This document shows positions 24,741 to 37,340 of a stretch of 64,000 nt of DNA, piece after piece. Source of the stretch: Ceratorhiza oryzae-sativae. Taxonomy: Eukaryota; Basidiomycota; Agaricomycetes; Cantharellales; Ceratobasidiaceae. The DNA lies in contig JARWMV010000234.1 in assembly GCA_030998015.1 (NCBI GenBank), forward strand, positions 992,001 to 1,056,000, written 5' to 3'. The position numbers and the translations under genes are program-made. Under the pieces are notes generated by a model. It saw only the letters and a list, made by a program, of their open reading frames with translations. It made no database searches and had not been told where the DNA came from. The first letter of the stretch is position 1; each line of letters starts with the position of its first letter.

Positions 24741-27700
24741 ATGCAGGCCGCCGCCGCTGGTGCCGACCCTGCGGCCATTGTGCGGGGCGTGCTCGCCGCT
24801 GTGCCATCCGACCTGCGTGCGGCCGAAGCTATCCTCGACGCGATTATCTCTGCGCTCTGTTTACATCTGGTCCGCGTCCAGGCGCGTATCTCAGCCAGTG
24901 CTCCGGTTGCCCGCCTGCCCGATGACGTGCTCGTCAACATATTCAACCATGCGTGTCGGGCGACGCCAAGCACCCCTCACGCTGCCACGTCGGCCACTGC
25001 GGCCGCCGTCGCTGGCACTAGCCGACGCTGGCGAACACTTGTGCTCGGTCATCCCGTGCTGTGGACCCGTATCGACTTGCGACACCCGAGCGGGGTGTGG
25101 GCATTGCGATACTCGCGCAGACTACCGATCCACGTTCGCCTCGACGCGCCGCTCTGGAAAGATGCGCGCGACGGGCCCCTCGCTCGCATACTCGCGCCGC
25201 ACGTGCCCCGTCTCCGCCAGCTGTGGATCCAAACAGGTGCACCCCATGCAGAAAAGTTCCTTGCTGCGATCACCGGTCAGACACAACTCGAACGTCTGAC
25301 GCTCACCGGTAGATATACCGATGAGCATGCAATTAGCCTCCCACCCACACTCGTCGCCCGTCTGCGGCATCTATCCCTCACCCATGCCCATCTCTCGCCC
25401 AACGCCCCGCCTCCCGCCGGACTTCTCACCCTTGCACTTAAACCACCCCCAGCGGCACCCCCCCTCTCTCTTACATCGCTCGTCACCCTCCTACGTGCCA
25501 GTCAGGGCCTCACTGAGCTTTCGTTATCGGGTGGGGCAGTACCCGTGTACAAACCCCTGGGCGACGAGGACCCCTCCGCACGCGCGGACCTTGCGCGCTT
25601 GCGCTCACTCCGCGTTTCGGGTGTTGGTCCAGTCCAAGTACGCCCACCATCATGCCGCCCACCCGCTCATTTGGTCTGACCATGCGATAGGTTGCCTGGC
25701 TATTATTCCACATTACATACCCCGCTTCTGCCAACCTCACGCTCGAGATGGAGCTTCCGCGTGCGCTGAGAACGGCCGTACATGATCGACCGCGTGTGCC
25801 TCACGAGCTCGAATCATATCTTGCTGCACTTACATTGTTTAGTGGTGAGCCGAGAGAACGTGGAATGCCGCTTGACACGGTTGTCATCTCGCCCGCGGTC
25901 TCTACTTCCGCCGTCTCTGCAACTCCAAGCACTCAGCCGCCCAGCCCGACCGACAAGGACAAACCTGTTTCTCCACAGCTCGCGATGGAGAAGCTCGCAG
26001 CACATTACACAACGACGTCTGCGACACTTACCCTCCAGGCTGGATCACGCGCGACGGAGGCACTCGTTCGACTCGTTTCAGCCAGATCGACCACAGGCAT
26101 GAGTAGCATGGGCGGAATGTCTAAGCTTGTTCTCTCGGGGGTCAATATTCGGCATGCACTGTTGGAGAGTGTCTCTTCGAGCCAGGATGGATTGTCTCAA
26201 GTTCGCACGCTCGAAATCCGTGCTTGTTCCCTTGCTGCCCCGGTCGGGCTCGAAAGAATTCGCGGTCCCTCTTCAGCCCAGCGGGCTAAGAGCTCAAACT
26301 CAATCTGTTCCCCCATCACCCTACTCAACTCCTCATACACCTAACAGTGTCCCGTCTACACCAGTTCAACAAGAAAGTACCCCTCCCACGCCTAAATTCG
26401 GCCCACAACGGAGTCAGACATTCAACTCTTATACTTATGGCTCAAGTACAAATAAAAACACGACCTTGCATATACCGTCCTTACCACTACATGTAACCAA
26501 CGCCCCAGCTGCTACCCCAAACCTTTCAGGTGTCCCACTTTCGACACCAAATATGCCAGGTGTTCAGCTAGTGGCCAATACCCCGCCTGCTCCAACTCCT
26601 GGGGCGAACGTGCTCCGAACGTTGTTTGAGTCTAGTGTTCCTTTTGGCCTAACTAAATCCTTGTCGAATCTCCACATCCCGCCCAATGCCGCTCAGATCA
26701 GTGCAGCTTCCACTCCAAGTACGCCTACACAAAACGGGCCACCCCCAACTGAACAGGATACGCCCCAAGCAAACCGAAAAGCACCGGGTGATAGGGATGA
26801 AGAGGGGGAAGGTAGCACAGCCCACGCGCCCGAATCGGTGTATAGTGTTGACACGACGCATGCGAGTGCCGGTACGGGATCCAGACTTGGGTCGTTGTCG
26901 GATGAAGATGAGGCGGAAGAAAAAGGGGAAACGGGTTTGAATGGTCAAGTCATGAAAGAGGGTGCCAAGGTGGAGATCAAGCGGATGGATGCCAACGCCG
27001 ACGTAGATGTAGACTCGAGCTCTTCATCCGAAGATGAGAAGCATCCAGAGCGTGGGGACTCGGGCGAAGGCGGCGATGAAGACGAGACTGACTCGAACGA
27101 AGCCGACGGAGGATCGGAGCTGGGTGATTTGTCCCTCGACGATGAGCCACAGAATGGAACGATCACGCCTGGTGGACGAAGTGTGCGTGATCGACCAGGT
27201 ACACCAGGTATACGCCGCGTCAGTCGTGCTACGACTGAGGTTGATGTTGGCGGGAGCACGAGTAGCGTCAACGGCGGAACCACGCCCCGCCTATCTGGCT
27301 CGAGCACCCCCAAGAATGTCAACGGGACAGCCACACCGAGCCTGAGCTCGCGGTTGAATAGCCTCCGGAACGGGATGCATAGTGCGTCCATGTCAAATCT
27401 CCGTGCCGCCGGCGAGGCAAAGAAATCGGGGTTCACATCGCAGTCTCATAGTGCTTCTTCGTCCAATCTCCATGCGGCGTTCAAATCCAAAGGCGACCAA
27501 CCGCACAATGCAAACAATCCATACACCCAAGGCGCATTTGGTTCGAGCGGGCCGCGTGGTCGTTCCATGATGCCTACGCCGAAACAGGGTGGATTCGCGT
27601 CGTACGCCACTGGGACGAACACTGGTACTTTTGCGGCTGCCCCTAATAATACAAACTCCACAACATCCCAAAGGCTCTCATTTTCTACAACCACTGCACC

Positions 27701-28148
27701 CTCTCGACCATCATTCCACACGTTCCGTAACCCAGGTGAAACGGCGCAACCCACACCACACGACGACGATCCAGACAGTTATTTGTTGTCCTTGCTCTCG
27801 TTCCACCTGCCTGCTCTAGAAGAAATTCGGATCGTTCGGAGCACGATACGCGGGTCGTCTCTTATTCGATTCGTCGAATCACGCAACGGCCCACCACTAG
27901 ACGGGCATGATGGGTATGACGATACGGATTCGGGGTCATCTGATTCTGAAGAAGAAATGAACCGGGGACTGCGTATGGGCATAGGAGGGAAGAAATCCAG
28001 GCTAGTCGGGCATGGCGCACCAATTCTCTCGCTCGAGTTGCTGGAATGTCCGTACGTGAGCGCTGAACATATTCGTGTGCTTCGTGAGAGTGTGGATGAT
28101 GTTCATTGGAAGCCCTATGTGCTTGCTAGCGAGCTCAGTCGAGCATAG
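24741..28148 (+). CDS. F-box-like/LRR protein with long disordered insert
   Basis: Starts at ATG 24741. After an Ala-rich helix (AAAAGADPAAIVRGVLAAV) comes an F-box-like motif: ARLPDDVLVNIFNHAC and GTSRRWRTLVLGHPVLWTRI, the form used by agaricomycete F-box-like proteins as likely SCF ubiquitin-ligase adaptors. Leucine-rich repeats follow (LARILAPHVPRLRQLWI, TQLERLTLTG, LRHLSLTHAHLS, GLTELSLSGG). An intron lies at about 25637-25691. Between about 26,200 and 26,290 the reading frame shifts; a 76-bp intron at 26201-26276 (GTTCGC to TTCAG) would join the frames, but the skipped bases also look coding. About 550 residues of Ser/Thr/Pro- and acid-rich disordered sequence follow, then a final LRR-like part (SFHLPALEEIRIVRS, PILSLELLECPYVSAEH) to TAG at 28148. 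Confidence 0.8.
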
Positions 28149-28396
28149 ATTTTCCCTTGTTTCTACTTGGTTTATTATTTACGATCTGTAACGAGTGTTA
28201 GGATTTGCGACGCGTTTCATGATATTGTAGATTGCAGATACTCGTTGAAGTAATTATAATCCTGTTGACATGATTTTCCTTCAAGAGTTCACAGTTTTCA
28301 TTCAAATATTCAAGTTCATCCTACGATCAAGTACACGAAGCCAGCCAAGGAGAGTACGTAGTCATGAATTCCACGTATCGCACCAATATGCATCTA

Positions 28397-31300
28397 TCAC
28401 CAAGGGTTGGTAGCACTTCCCTGACCTCTCGCGAGAGCCACGAATTCCCTGTCTTGAGTATTGTCAGAACGAAGCCTATGGCTGCCACCACCAATCGGCG
28501 CTCGACACTCTGGACAGCGTGACTCCTGCATAGCACCCCCGCACTGTATGCAATAAATGTGAGAAAGAAGTCTATTGGTGCTCGCCCTGACCCACCTCGG
28601 TGATCACATAAGGGTGCCCGTTGGGACAACGATAGAAGTGACCAGCGTGATCTATGAAGGGATGCGTAAATTAAGACAAGTTGTACACTGTTTGCACACA
28701 AACTTACAGAATCCAAAGGCCTTAACGATACTTAGTTTCTCCTCGTCAGTCACAGTGGTGTACCATGTCCCAAAGTGAATCGACTTTTTCGCTTCGTCCC
28801 AAGTCCGCAGCAACGCATCTGTATGTGTACCGAAGTTCGCCCTCAGCCACATATCTGCTTCGCGTTGTTCTGTATTGTTGAACTGGGACCGGTAGGCGTG
28901 CTCAACTTGACGAACGCGCCGCTTGAACATCTCGCCCGTGCGAGCATGCTCGCTCTCGAGCTCGGCTTTGCGCCCGGGGGTCATTTCCTGTAAAACTATT
29001 TTCTCTTTAAGGCGATACCGGGCAATATCTATCTCGGCTCGAAGCATCAAGAGATTACAGGATACGACCTTTCGATGCGATTCGGAAGCTTGAGCCATCT
29101 CTAAAGCCTTTCGCGCATCTACTTGTGCTTGTCCGAGTAAGAAGTAAGCAAAGTCGAACCAGAGCTTCTTGTCATTTGGGCGGTCAGAAAGCAACTCTGA
29201 GCAACGATGCGCCATTCGGCTTAGGAGAAGGAGTATTTCGATAATGATCCAGAATGCTTCAACTAGGAATCGTTTATCGGTACGGGGAGGCGGAGTGTCC
29301 CCGATGCGCGTGCGTGCTAGTCGCATAGCGAGATGCTCTGGGTTCATAGGAAGTACTTTGAGAGAAGCAAGGGATTTCTCAAGCTCATCGCGGTAGAGCG
29401 CCGAAAGGGAGCCTTCATACGCAATATAGTGAGATGAGCGCTTGTCGAATAGTTGAAATGCCTTGGTGTATGCGCCAAGAATAGATGCAATAGAATCGTT
29501 CCAAGCGGCTTGCTGCTTCGGATGGATGAAGTGGACCTTTGACAAGGATTCCGAAAGAAATTCCGGATTAGTCGGCCCATCGCCGCTTTTATTCAAAATA
29601 ATCGCGCGCTCCTTCTCGGCCGTTTCCTTTTGCTTCTTGTTGGGCATGGCGCTTTGAGCGGAATTCATAGCCACAGCGGATTTGATCCTGAAACAATGGT
29701 GGCTTCAACACCACTACGACTTTCTTGGAGCTTCTCTTGTGCAGCAAATAGCTCAGAAGACATAGTTGACGCGACATTATGTTCAAGAACGTCGAGGTCA
29801 GCTCGTTTGAAAACACGCCCATATCGACGGCTAGTGACAGGAGCTCTGCAAGTTGGACAAACCGGTCGTGGACGCATCTCGCCGGAAAGATCAGGCAGAG
29901 TCGCGGATGCCCATTCCGACTTCGAATTTTGAGCATAAAATTTGTTGAGCTCTGTCACACCATCCAGCGTTTCCACTGTAAACGTGTGGCGGCAGGCGAG
30001 CGTAATGGTCCTTTCGTCCAAATTGTCTCCTGTACCTAGTTCCTTCAAGGTTAATCCCAGATAAAGGTCGACAGAGCTGTTCAGGTGATGTTCGGGAGCA
30101 CAGCTCCTGCATACTTGAATGTCACACGGCTCCCCGCATACTAAGGTCAATCAGTCGATAGGCTATACTCTGGAGAGAGGGTGACGTACTCGAAAGGCAT
30201 GGGTGCCCACATTTTAATAGTTTCCTGCATGGCTCGTCACAAGGCAATCGAGAACATGGCTAATAGACAAAATCCCGTAAGCTGGAGGAGTCAGCCAAAC
30301 CTAAAATACACTCACCGCCCCGCATGTCAAAGGGCAGCGCTGGTGCGGGCACTCCCATGCGCATGACTCCATGCAAGGAACACAAGGGTCACAGCAGCGT
30401 TTAGCACACCTATGATGAGAACACGCTTGGCTGCAGGGCTCCTTGCACTTCCCAGAGCAGACATGGCCTTCGGCACAAACGTCAGCGCAACGATGTCCAC
30501 AACGGAGGTCTTTCCCGCATTTGTGTCCAGGGTGAGCCAAACGAACAACTTCTCCAATAGGGCGTTCTTCTCGGGGGGCGACCGGAGACGTCCTTTTCAT
30601 ACAATCGTCGCAGTTCGAAGTGCAAGGCCTGCCACAGCATCTCAACGGTCCCGAACAAGGTAGGTGGCACTTCCAAGTAGAAGGATCTTGATGACAGGGC
30701 ATCGTTTCTTTGTGTTCGCAGTATGGTAACTTCTTCTCGACGGGACTCCGGCACAATACTTCATTAGGGTGGCGGCTGTCGTGACTAGGGGTGATTGATG
30801 TCAGTTGACATCTATGATATGCACGGTTCTAACTAACCAGGTCGCATTTTCTAGAACGTGGTCGCATGGTAGTACAATATTTGGCACTGGGAACCGACAT
30901 TCACCGCAATCCTGATAGCATAGTTTCCGACAAGGATGCTGTTGGGGACAAAGCCTTGGACACCTCGCTGGGCATTTGATAGCCACGTGATTGGGGTCGT
31001 CCGAGTGACACTGGTTTAGCGTTCAGCATTTCGCACGCATATAAGAACTAAGTATCACTACCTTGTAGGGACATGTATGTCCACAAGGTAGGCGAGAACT
31101 GCAGGATTGCAAGCACCCGCCTTAGATAGCATAAGATTTCTAGCATCAAATTCGTCTGAGGGAGTAACTCACCATCAGGGGCATGAACGGCGAACATATC
31201 CGGATGATCAATTGTTCGAACATAGTCGGGGTGCCGACTGCATGCGATTGGGAATCCGGATCCAATCAAGTTCTTCGAATCCAACTCCTGGAGCACGGTT

Positions 31301-34300
31301 GACCACATTTTGCTTGCTACGGCGAGCTCCGGCGCGTTCCCTAAAATGTAGAGTCCTTGCTTAGCCCTCGAAAGGCCCACGTTGGTGCGGTTGATAGACT
31401 TCATTTGGGTTATAGTTAGGCGGCAAAATGGGTTAAAGCAGCCGAAATGTCTACCTTTAAGAAGCCTACTGACGACCTAACTGACTTGTCGTGCTCTAAG
31501 CTCGTAACGTCTTTGACGAAGGCGGACCCAGCATTTCGCGCCAGGCTTAGAATGATGATGTCACCTTCTTCCCCTTGGAAATTATCAAGAGTCCTGGGAA
31601 TGGTGCGTCAGAAGCTGCTTGGCCCGGAAGATAGTACTGTATGTCCTTACCGGACAAGGATTCGTTTTGAAAGTTCCACTTGTTCGACGGTAGTTATGTC
31701 CGCCTCAAGGCCGCGTTCAGCAAGTTGATCTATGTCGCGTTCATCAACAACGGTAGTTATTTCTCCACGGAACTTCGCGTTGATCTTCGGGACCTGGCCG
31801 AGGTAGGCGGACAAGACCACAATGCTACCAGAATCACTTGAGGTTCCATAGCAGCCTTGGCTATTGGATACGTTAGCCGGGCTTGTTACGTCCAGCAATT
31901 TGGAGGCAACTCACCGAAGGAGATGCTTGACAAGACCGTAAATCATATCCACCTAATAACCTAATAGTCAGTGCGACGAAAACTGTGGTCTAATTTACAC
32001 TTGCCTCATATTGGTTATATTTTGAAACCGAGTCTTCTCCACCTCCGGATTCCTTATGGCAATGACTCAAAAAATACATGTTATGGTTCATGCCGCGACA
32101 CTGGGATAGTCTTTGACGCGTGGATTGTCGATTAGGCCCTTGTAGAGTGTGTTTCTATATCACATAAGGTCACTATACACATCCGACTTTATTGTCCAGA
32201 CATACCTTATCAGGTTCGAAATTTCTGGTCTCATCCTCCGCTGCTCGTCAAGACGTGACATGTGTAACCCTGAGTCGGAAAGCCTCTCCATCAAACTCCT
32301 GTCAAATCGGTAGACTTTGCCCGTATCATGATTATCGACGGAGAGCTCTACGAACAGAAGTCAGCAAACATCTAAAGGGAGTTTTTTGAAGGGGATTCGG
32401 ACATACTATAATTGACCAGATTTGGCCTAAGTTGTAGGGGGTCCCCAATCATAATCACTTGCGAAATTGAAGGTACTAGCGCAGCAAGAACATGCGCTTC
32501 AAGCACTTGGCCAGCCTCCTCGACAATCATTACACGAGGCTCAATACTCTGTGGCCATTTTAATGAATTTACCACATAGATATGTAGGAAAGACGAACCG
32601 CAAACAACGAGACGAGTTTTGCTGCGCCTAAGTTTATGGGCAGTAAGAGGAAATAAACACTGCGCAATGGAGATCGCACATATGCCACACTAACCTGTAG
32701 TCGTGCATCCAATAACGCTAATATTCTTCAGGAGGTTGACTTGTACCTGTTTGTTTCATTGTATGAATTAGCATGGCATATCCTCGAGAGCATATCTACA
32801 CACCTGGTCCTGTGTGTCCTGATACTCCTGCCTGGCCTGCGCGTGCTCCTTCCGGAGACGTACAAAATCTGCCAAGCGACTATCGCCCATTCGTTCCAAT
32901 GCTGCAATTTTCCAAAGCTGAAATAGCTTTTTCCTCTCTTGAGCTGACATCGACCAGATTCGATCATCATTTTTCAAAGCATCTAGGGGTCGATTTGTCG
33001 CAGGAATAGCCGGAATGGACGATATCCCATGTTTCCTCAAGAATAGTAGTTGTTCCGCACGGCGTTCCTCAACTTGACGTTGGTGGTTCGTTTCTAGACA
33101 TTTGATCGCAATGTGAGAGACGTTAGCTGTTAATCAGATCCAATGATCACGTGCCTTTAGGACCACCTTCCGTGCCATCAAGCTTCGCGAACGCGTTCAC
33201 GTTGGCTGAAGTGCTCTTCTTGCTCGTTGCACTGGGAATGCTAAGCCATTCAAGGTCCCGCGAATCACGCCAGAACTCGAGCTTGCTGGGCTTGTTGTCC
33301 TTTTTCTTGTTTTTGATATTCCAGCCAGTCTCTTCGACTGTATGTTCAGCATAAAGAGCAGCAATCCAACTAGGCGGGGAGACGAATATATTGTCGTAAT
33401 GTTCGGGATAGTCCAGTAGTACAGTCTCGTTCATGTTCTGTCGTGGAACGTGTTTTTTGACTATAGCGTTCATGAGCTTGTTCATTTCTTCTTCTATGTC
33501 CTTCATAGCGCCATACTTGCGGCCGATAATTCCCTTGTGTTCAGATGAATCACGGGTCAGACTATCCAGAGAAAATTGGGATATACGCTCGTCTGAAGAC
33601 CTTGAACCTAGCCGAGCAATATTTTTTGTCGCACCATTCAAAACCGAGATAAGCATGTGATCCAGTGCATGGTTTGTAAACGCCATGAGAACTATAGGGG
33701 TAACGTTGTTTTGAACTAAGATTTTGATTATCTCGACGCCAGTGTAACTCTATGCGCGTTTTAGGGGCAATTCCTGCGAGCGTCCTCTTACGGCTCACCT
33801 TTCCTGTGCCGGGTGGACTATATGTTCAAGTATTGAGTATTATCCTCAGGAAAACAGTATCGTATGCTATCGCTTACCCTTGGATTAGTGATATTTCCCG
33901 TGTCAAAACATCCACGACTGCCTCCGCCTGGCTTTTGTCAAGAATACTTGATTTGATAAGTTCAGCTCGAGCGTGGGTGACAGAATCAGGGCTATTGGCG
34001 TCAAGCCGCAGCGAGTCAATGTTGGAGTCGCGACGTAGCACGGCCTTCAACTCGAAACTAAACCCAGGTTCTCTTGCATACTGGGGTGGGGTGACAGGGA
34101 GCTGGGATAGATACCCCGAATCGATGTGGTGTCGAAGATAATCGGCGAATGGTAGCCTTTCCGGTTCAACCTGAAGTGCGGAAAGGAAGGGACGAATTCC
34201 TTCATACATCACTGGAGCCTCGAGAAGTAAACGAATTTGATTCCCTTGAGGCCTTGAATTCTCTTGAAGCTGACGAGCAACCCGTAATTCTATCTCCGCA

Positions 34301-36564
34301 TCGAAAAACGAAACTCGAATGCCGATACGTGCGCTATTACTTGCGGCCGATTCCTTGATATCATTGGTGTTACTTGATATCAAGCCCACAAATATCTCAA
34401 GCTGTTTCGACGCATCCTTTAATAGAAGAGCAACCAGACCACCTTGCATGAGTCGCTTTTTTGAAGCCGTTTCCCAATAGGCGGCTCGATGTTTAGCATC
34501 CTTGTGTCGAGCGTCGCTGCCAGGGGGCGTATCCATAAAAATACCAATAGAGCACCCTCGTCTATCCACGGTAAATGGCCCAAACGTGACATTCGTGAAT
34601 ACGCTGAATATGACTGAATCCTGTCCGGAATCGGCTTGACCACGATAGCGTCCACCCTTGGCTTTCATGATGTCGCTCAACTGCGTTTTGACATGCTTGG
34701 GCTGCGCTAAGTCGTCCGACAGCAGTTGGATGGCAGTTCGAATAGGCGCTCTACCGTTGCTGGTTAGATTCATATCTTCACCGAAGGAACCGCTACTCAC
34801 ACTAGTTCTTCGCGTAGCAGTCGGAACTGGATATCTAGGAGCCTTGGCACACCCTCAGGTTGGTGATGATGCGGCGCACCGGGGATATTCGCAGGAAGGT
34901 ATGGTGGGAGGCGACAAAGCAACTCATCTTGCGTTGGCGCAATCCGGATTTCTTGGATATCAACTTTGTCGTTATCATGGCGGGGTCCCTCAGCACGGAG
35001 ATTTCCTGGGCCCTGGAATTCGCGATGCAAGCGAGCGAGGGTGGCTTCCTGACGGTAAATCGCAATATCCTGTTGAACCTCGCGCTGTGGGTCAACCGAT
35101 TGATTGACAACCACATGAGTACGATTGATGACATTTAAAAGTGGCTCTACTTTCTTCCTAAGCTCGGAGATCCTAAATCGGCGTGTCGGGGGTGTTAGTT
35201 CCCGACATGGATCTTCAAACGATGCTGCGGATTCAACGGCCGATTCCCATTCGTAAAACCATCGTGCGAGCTGCTCAATCAACGCCTTCATCCCGAGGTT
35301 AGTTTCCATCGCGGTTTTATAGCGACAGGTGTACCTGGATACATCGTAAGGAAACTATATGCGCCTCAGCGAATACACATTGTACATACTCGAACAAGGT
35401 TATGAACATCGGGGCAAATAAATCTAGGCCTGAGATAGTCTTGGTCGGTGTAGCCGCGTCGCGGAAAGCACGTGCTGACATCATCTGCGGCATGAAGGCT
35501 TCAATGGTGCTCTGAAGTGCTTGAAAATTATGATGAAGTATCCCGTATAGCGCACTGTTAAACAAATGAGTTTTAAACTTCAGTTTCTATAACGCTAAAT
35601 TTCATTACGAGACGTTGTGGGTGATTGTGCTCTTAGTCACCCATTCCGAAGACATGTACTAGGAGGTAGTGTTAGTGTGCGTCAATCCAATCCAATTCTA
35701 ACTTACCTCTAGCACTTGTAGTGTTCCACGAATGAATGACCATCCAGCCATGTTCCCAGGCTCAGATGGTCTCTTGATGCATTCGGCAAGTCGAAGCAAT
35801 CCATTTGGAGGATTGACCTAAATTTACCCCCAAGTTACTTAAACCGGCTTATTTTTGATCTACACATTTACTAACCAAGGCCTCTAGTAGATTCTAAGGT
35901 GACGTGATTAGCAAAAAGCCTACGAAAATAGAAAATCACTTATACCTGGCCGTCAACTGGTTTCTGAAACGACGAAAAGGTTAGACTGAAGGTCATCCAC
36001 AAGGCATCTTTGCTAAGTTTGACTTACCCACGAGCTATTCAAAGGGCGAGCGTTGTTTAAGCACTCAAGAAAATGATACGCCTGCGTTGAGCTTCGGAAC
36101 CCAGAAAAGCTTTGAGCAATGTATACTTTCAGGCTAGTTTGTACATCCCCAGGGGTTTTCCAGTTATCCGACCCGGAGCTTTGATTCACTGCAAGGCTGG
36201 AGATTGTGGTAGCTGGGGTCTCGATTTTATTCGTGCTGGACGATCCTGGACCGTTCTTATGCTCGTACTTGCAGCTGAATCCTCGAGAGCAGCTGCCATC
36301 AACCCAGAAGTCGCGACAAGCCCCACGAGGAAGATTGGGGAGAAACGGAGCTTTTGGTAGGCGTTCAGAAATTTCTGTCAGCATTATAGCCACGGTTAAT
36401 CAAAAGTAAGGTGTACTTTGTTTGTTCTGGCCACGAGCATGGCTCGGTGAGGCTTGCCCTCGGGACGATGAGCCATTCGATTTGATGTGAGCAAAAGGGC
36501 AGTTAGAACCCGCCCTACAGCCAGCAGGGGTACTGAAATAGCGGCAAGGTCGCTTGCCGGTCAT
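28397..36564 (-). CDS. ZNFX1/Hrr1-like SF1 helicase with CCCH, NF-X1 and RZ zinc fingers (copy A)
   Basis: Large UPF1-like superfamily 1 helicase of the ZNFX1 group; relatives act in RNA silencing (fission yeast Hrr1, Neurospora SAD-3) and antiviral or inherited RNA control (ZNFX1). Starts MTGKRPCRYF at 36564. Order: two CCCH fingers (CRYFSTPAGCRAGSNCPFAH; CRDFWVDGSCSRGFSCKYEH), a long helical region (about 36.2-34.8 kb), a ZNFX1-type beta-rich domain (about 34.8-34.0 kb), Walker A GPPGTGKS, AFTNHALDHML, Walker B VMIVEEAGQVLEAH, GDPLQLRPN, LDEQRRMRPEISNL, STLDNFQGEEGDIIILSL and SINRTNVGLSRAK. The NF-X1 Cys/His block runs about 31.1-30.1 kb, then a helical tail and an RZ finger: HFYRCPNGHPYVITE, CGGAMQESRCPECRAPIGGG. 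Stop TGA at 28397. Some 20 introns; roughly 2,000 residues. No break seen. Confidence 0.9.
33799..33817 (-). other. 19-nt microexon encoding the Walker A loop (copy A)
   Basis: The upstream exon ends CAA GG, this exon supplies TCCACCCGGCACAGGAAAG, and the next begins AGT TAC ACT at 33749. Joined they read Q-G-P-P-G-T-G-K-S-Y-T. Both flanking introns have GT-AG ends. Confidence 0.85.
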
Positions 36565-37340
36565 AGTGAGGATATATGAACCAAAATATGTCAACCACGA
36601 TGATGCGGACAAGGGAGATGGGTCGAGCGAGAGCTTAGGGATGGGATTTATACGCTCCCAGGGTACAGTAGCCACAAGATGAACCGATCTTGGTTAACTA
36701 TATCCGGGCGCCTTTTTTGTCGCCCACGAAGCATTGTCTTTATTTTCAAAAAACTGTATGTCCTAAAGTAGGCATAAGTTTGTCTGTCACATCTGGTTTC
36801 CAACAGATGCGTAGCCCCATTGAACCCATCACATTTGCCACCCGAGATTGTCAGACTTTTTCCGTCTTATCTATATCCAATCAGCCTCAGTTCAGAGCGT
36901 ATCGCCAAAGACGAAAAAAAATCATATTTTTTCTAGGAGCTATACGCTTATACTATGAAAATAAGCGCAGAACTCGGGTGCTCGGTTGATTCAAAAACAC
37001 AATGGAGCGTAAATTGCGTATCCATGTAAGCGAAAGGAAGCCACAATCCCACACCTGAGCAGGTTGCGCCGTAGCAGCATTCCCGCACAGCTAACTCAGC
37101 TGTTTGCACACCCCCTAAGCATGTCCGTATACTCCCTTAGCACTGGCAGATGATTTGCGCGATGGCGGGTCCATGGGCTCAATTCTTTACGCATTCCGTA
37201 AGTTTTTGCATTAACGTGGTGTTGCGGGTTGGTTGGTTGATGCCATGATTGATTGTTTGGATTTCGGCTAACGTCACGCATACATTGACCATCATCCAAG
37301 TTATTTCAAATCAAAAGCGCGACTCTCCAGTATTCATACA
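36565..37340. other. Spacer between the two helicase copies
   Basis: 776 bp containing copy A's promoter and copy B's 3' end. No third gene, transposon end or obvious direct repeat at the duplication border was seen by eye. Confidence 0.45.
36646..36652 (-). promoter_or_regulatory. TATA box upstream of copy A helicase
   Basis: TATAAAT on the minus strand, 82 bp before the ATG at 36564. Copy B has no equivalent in its first 100 bp of upstream DNA. Confidence 0.5.
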
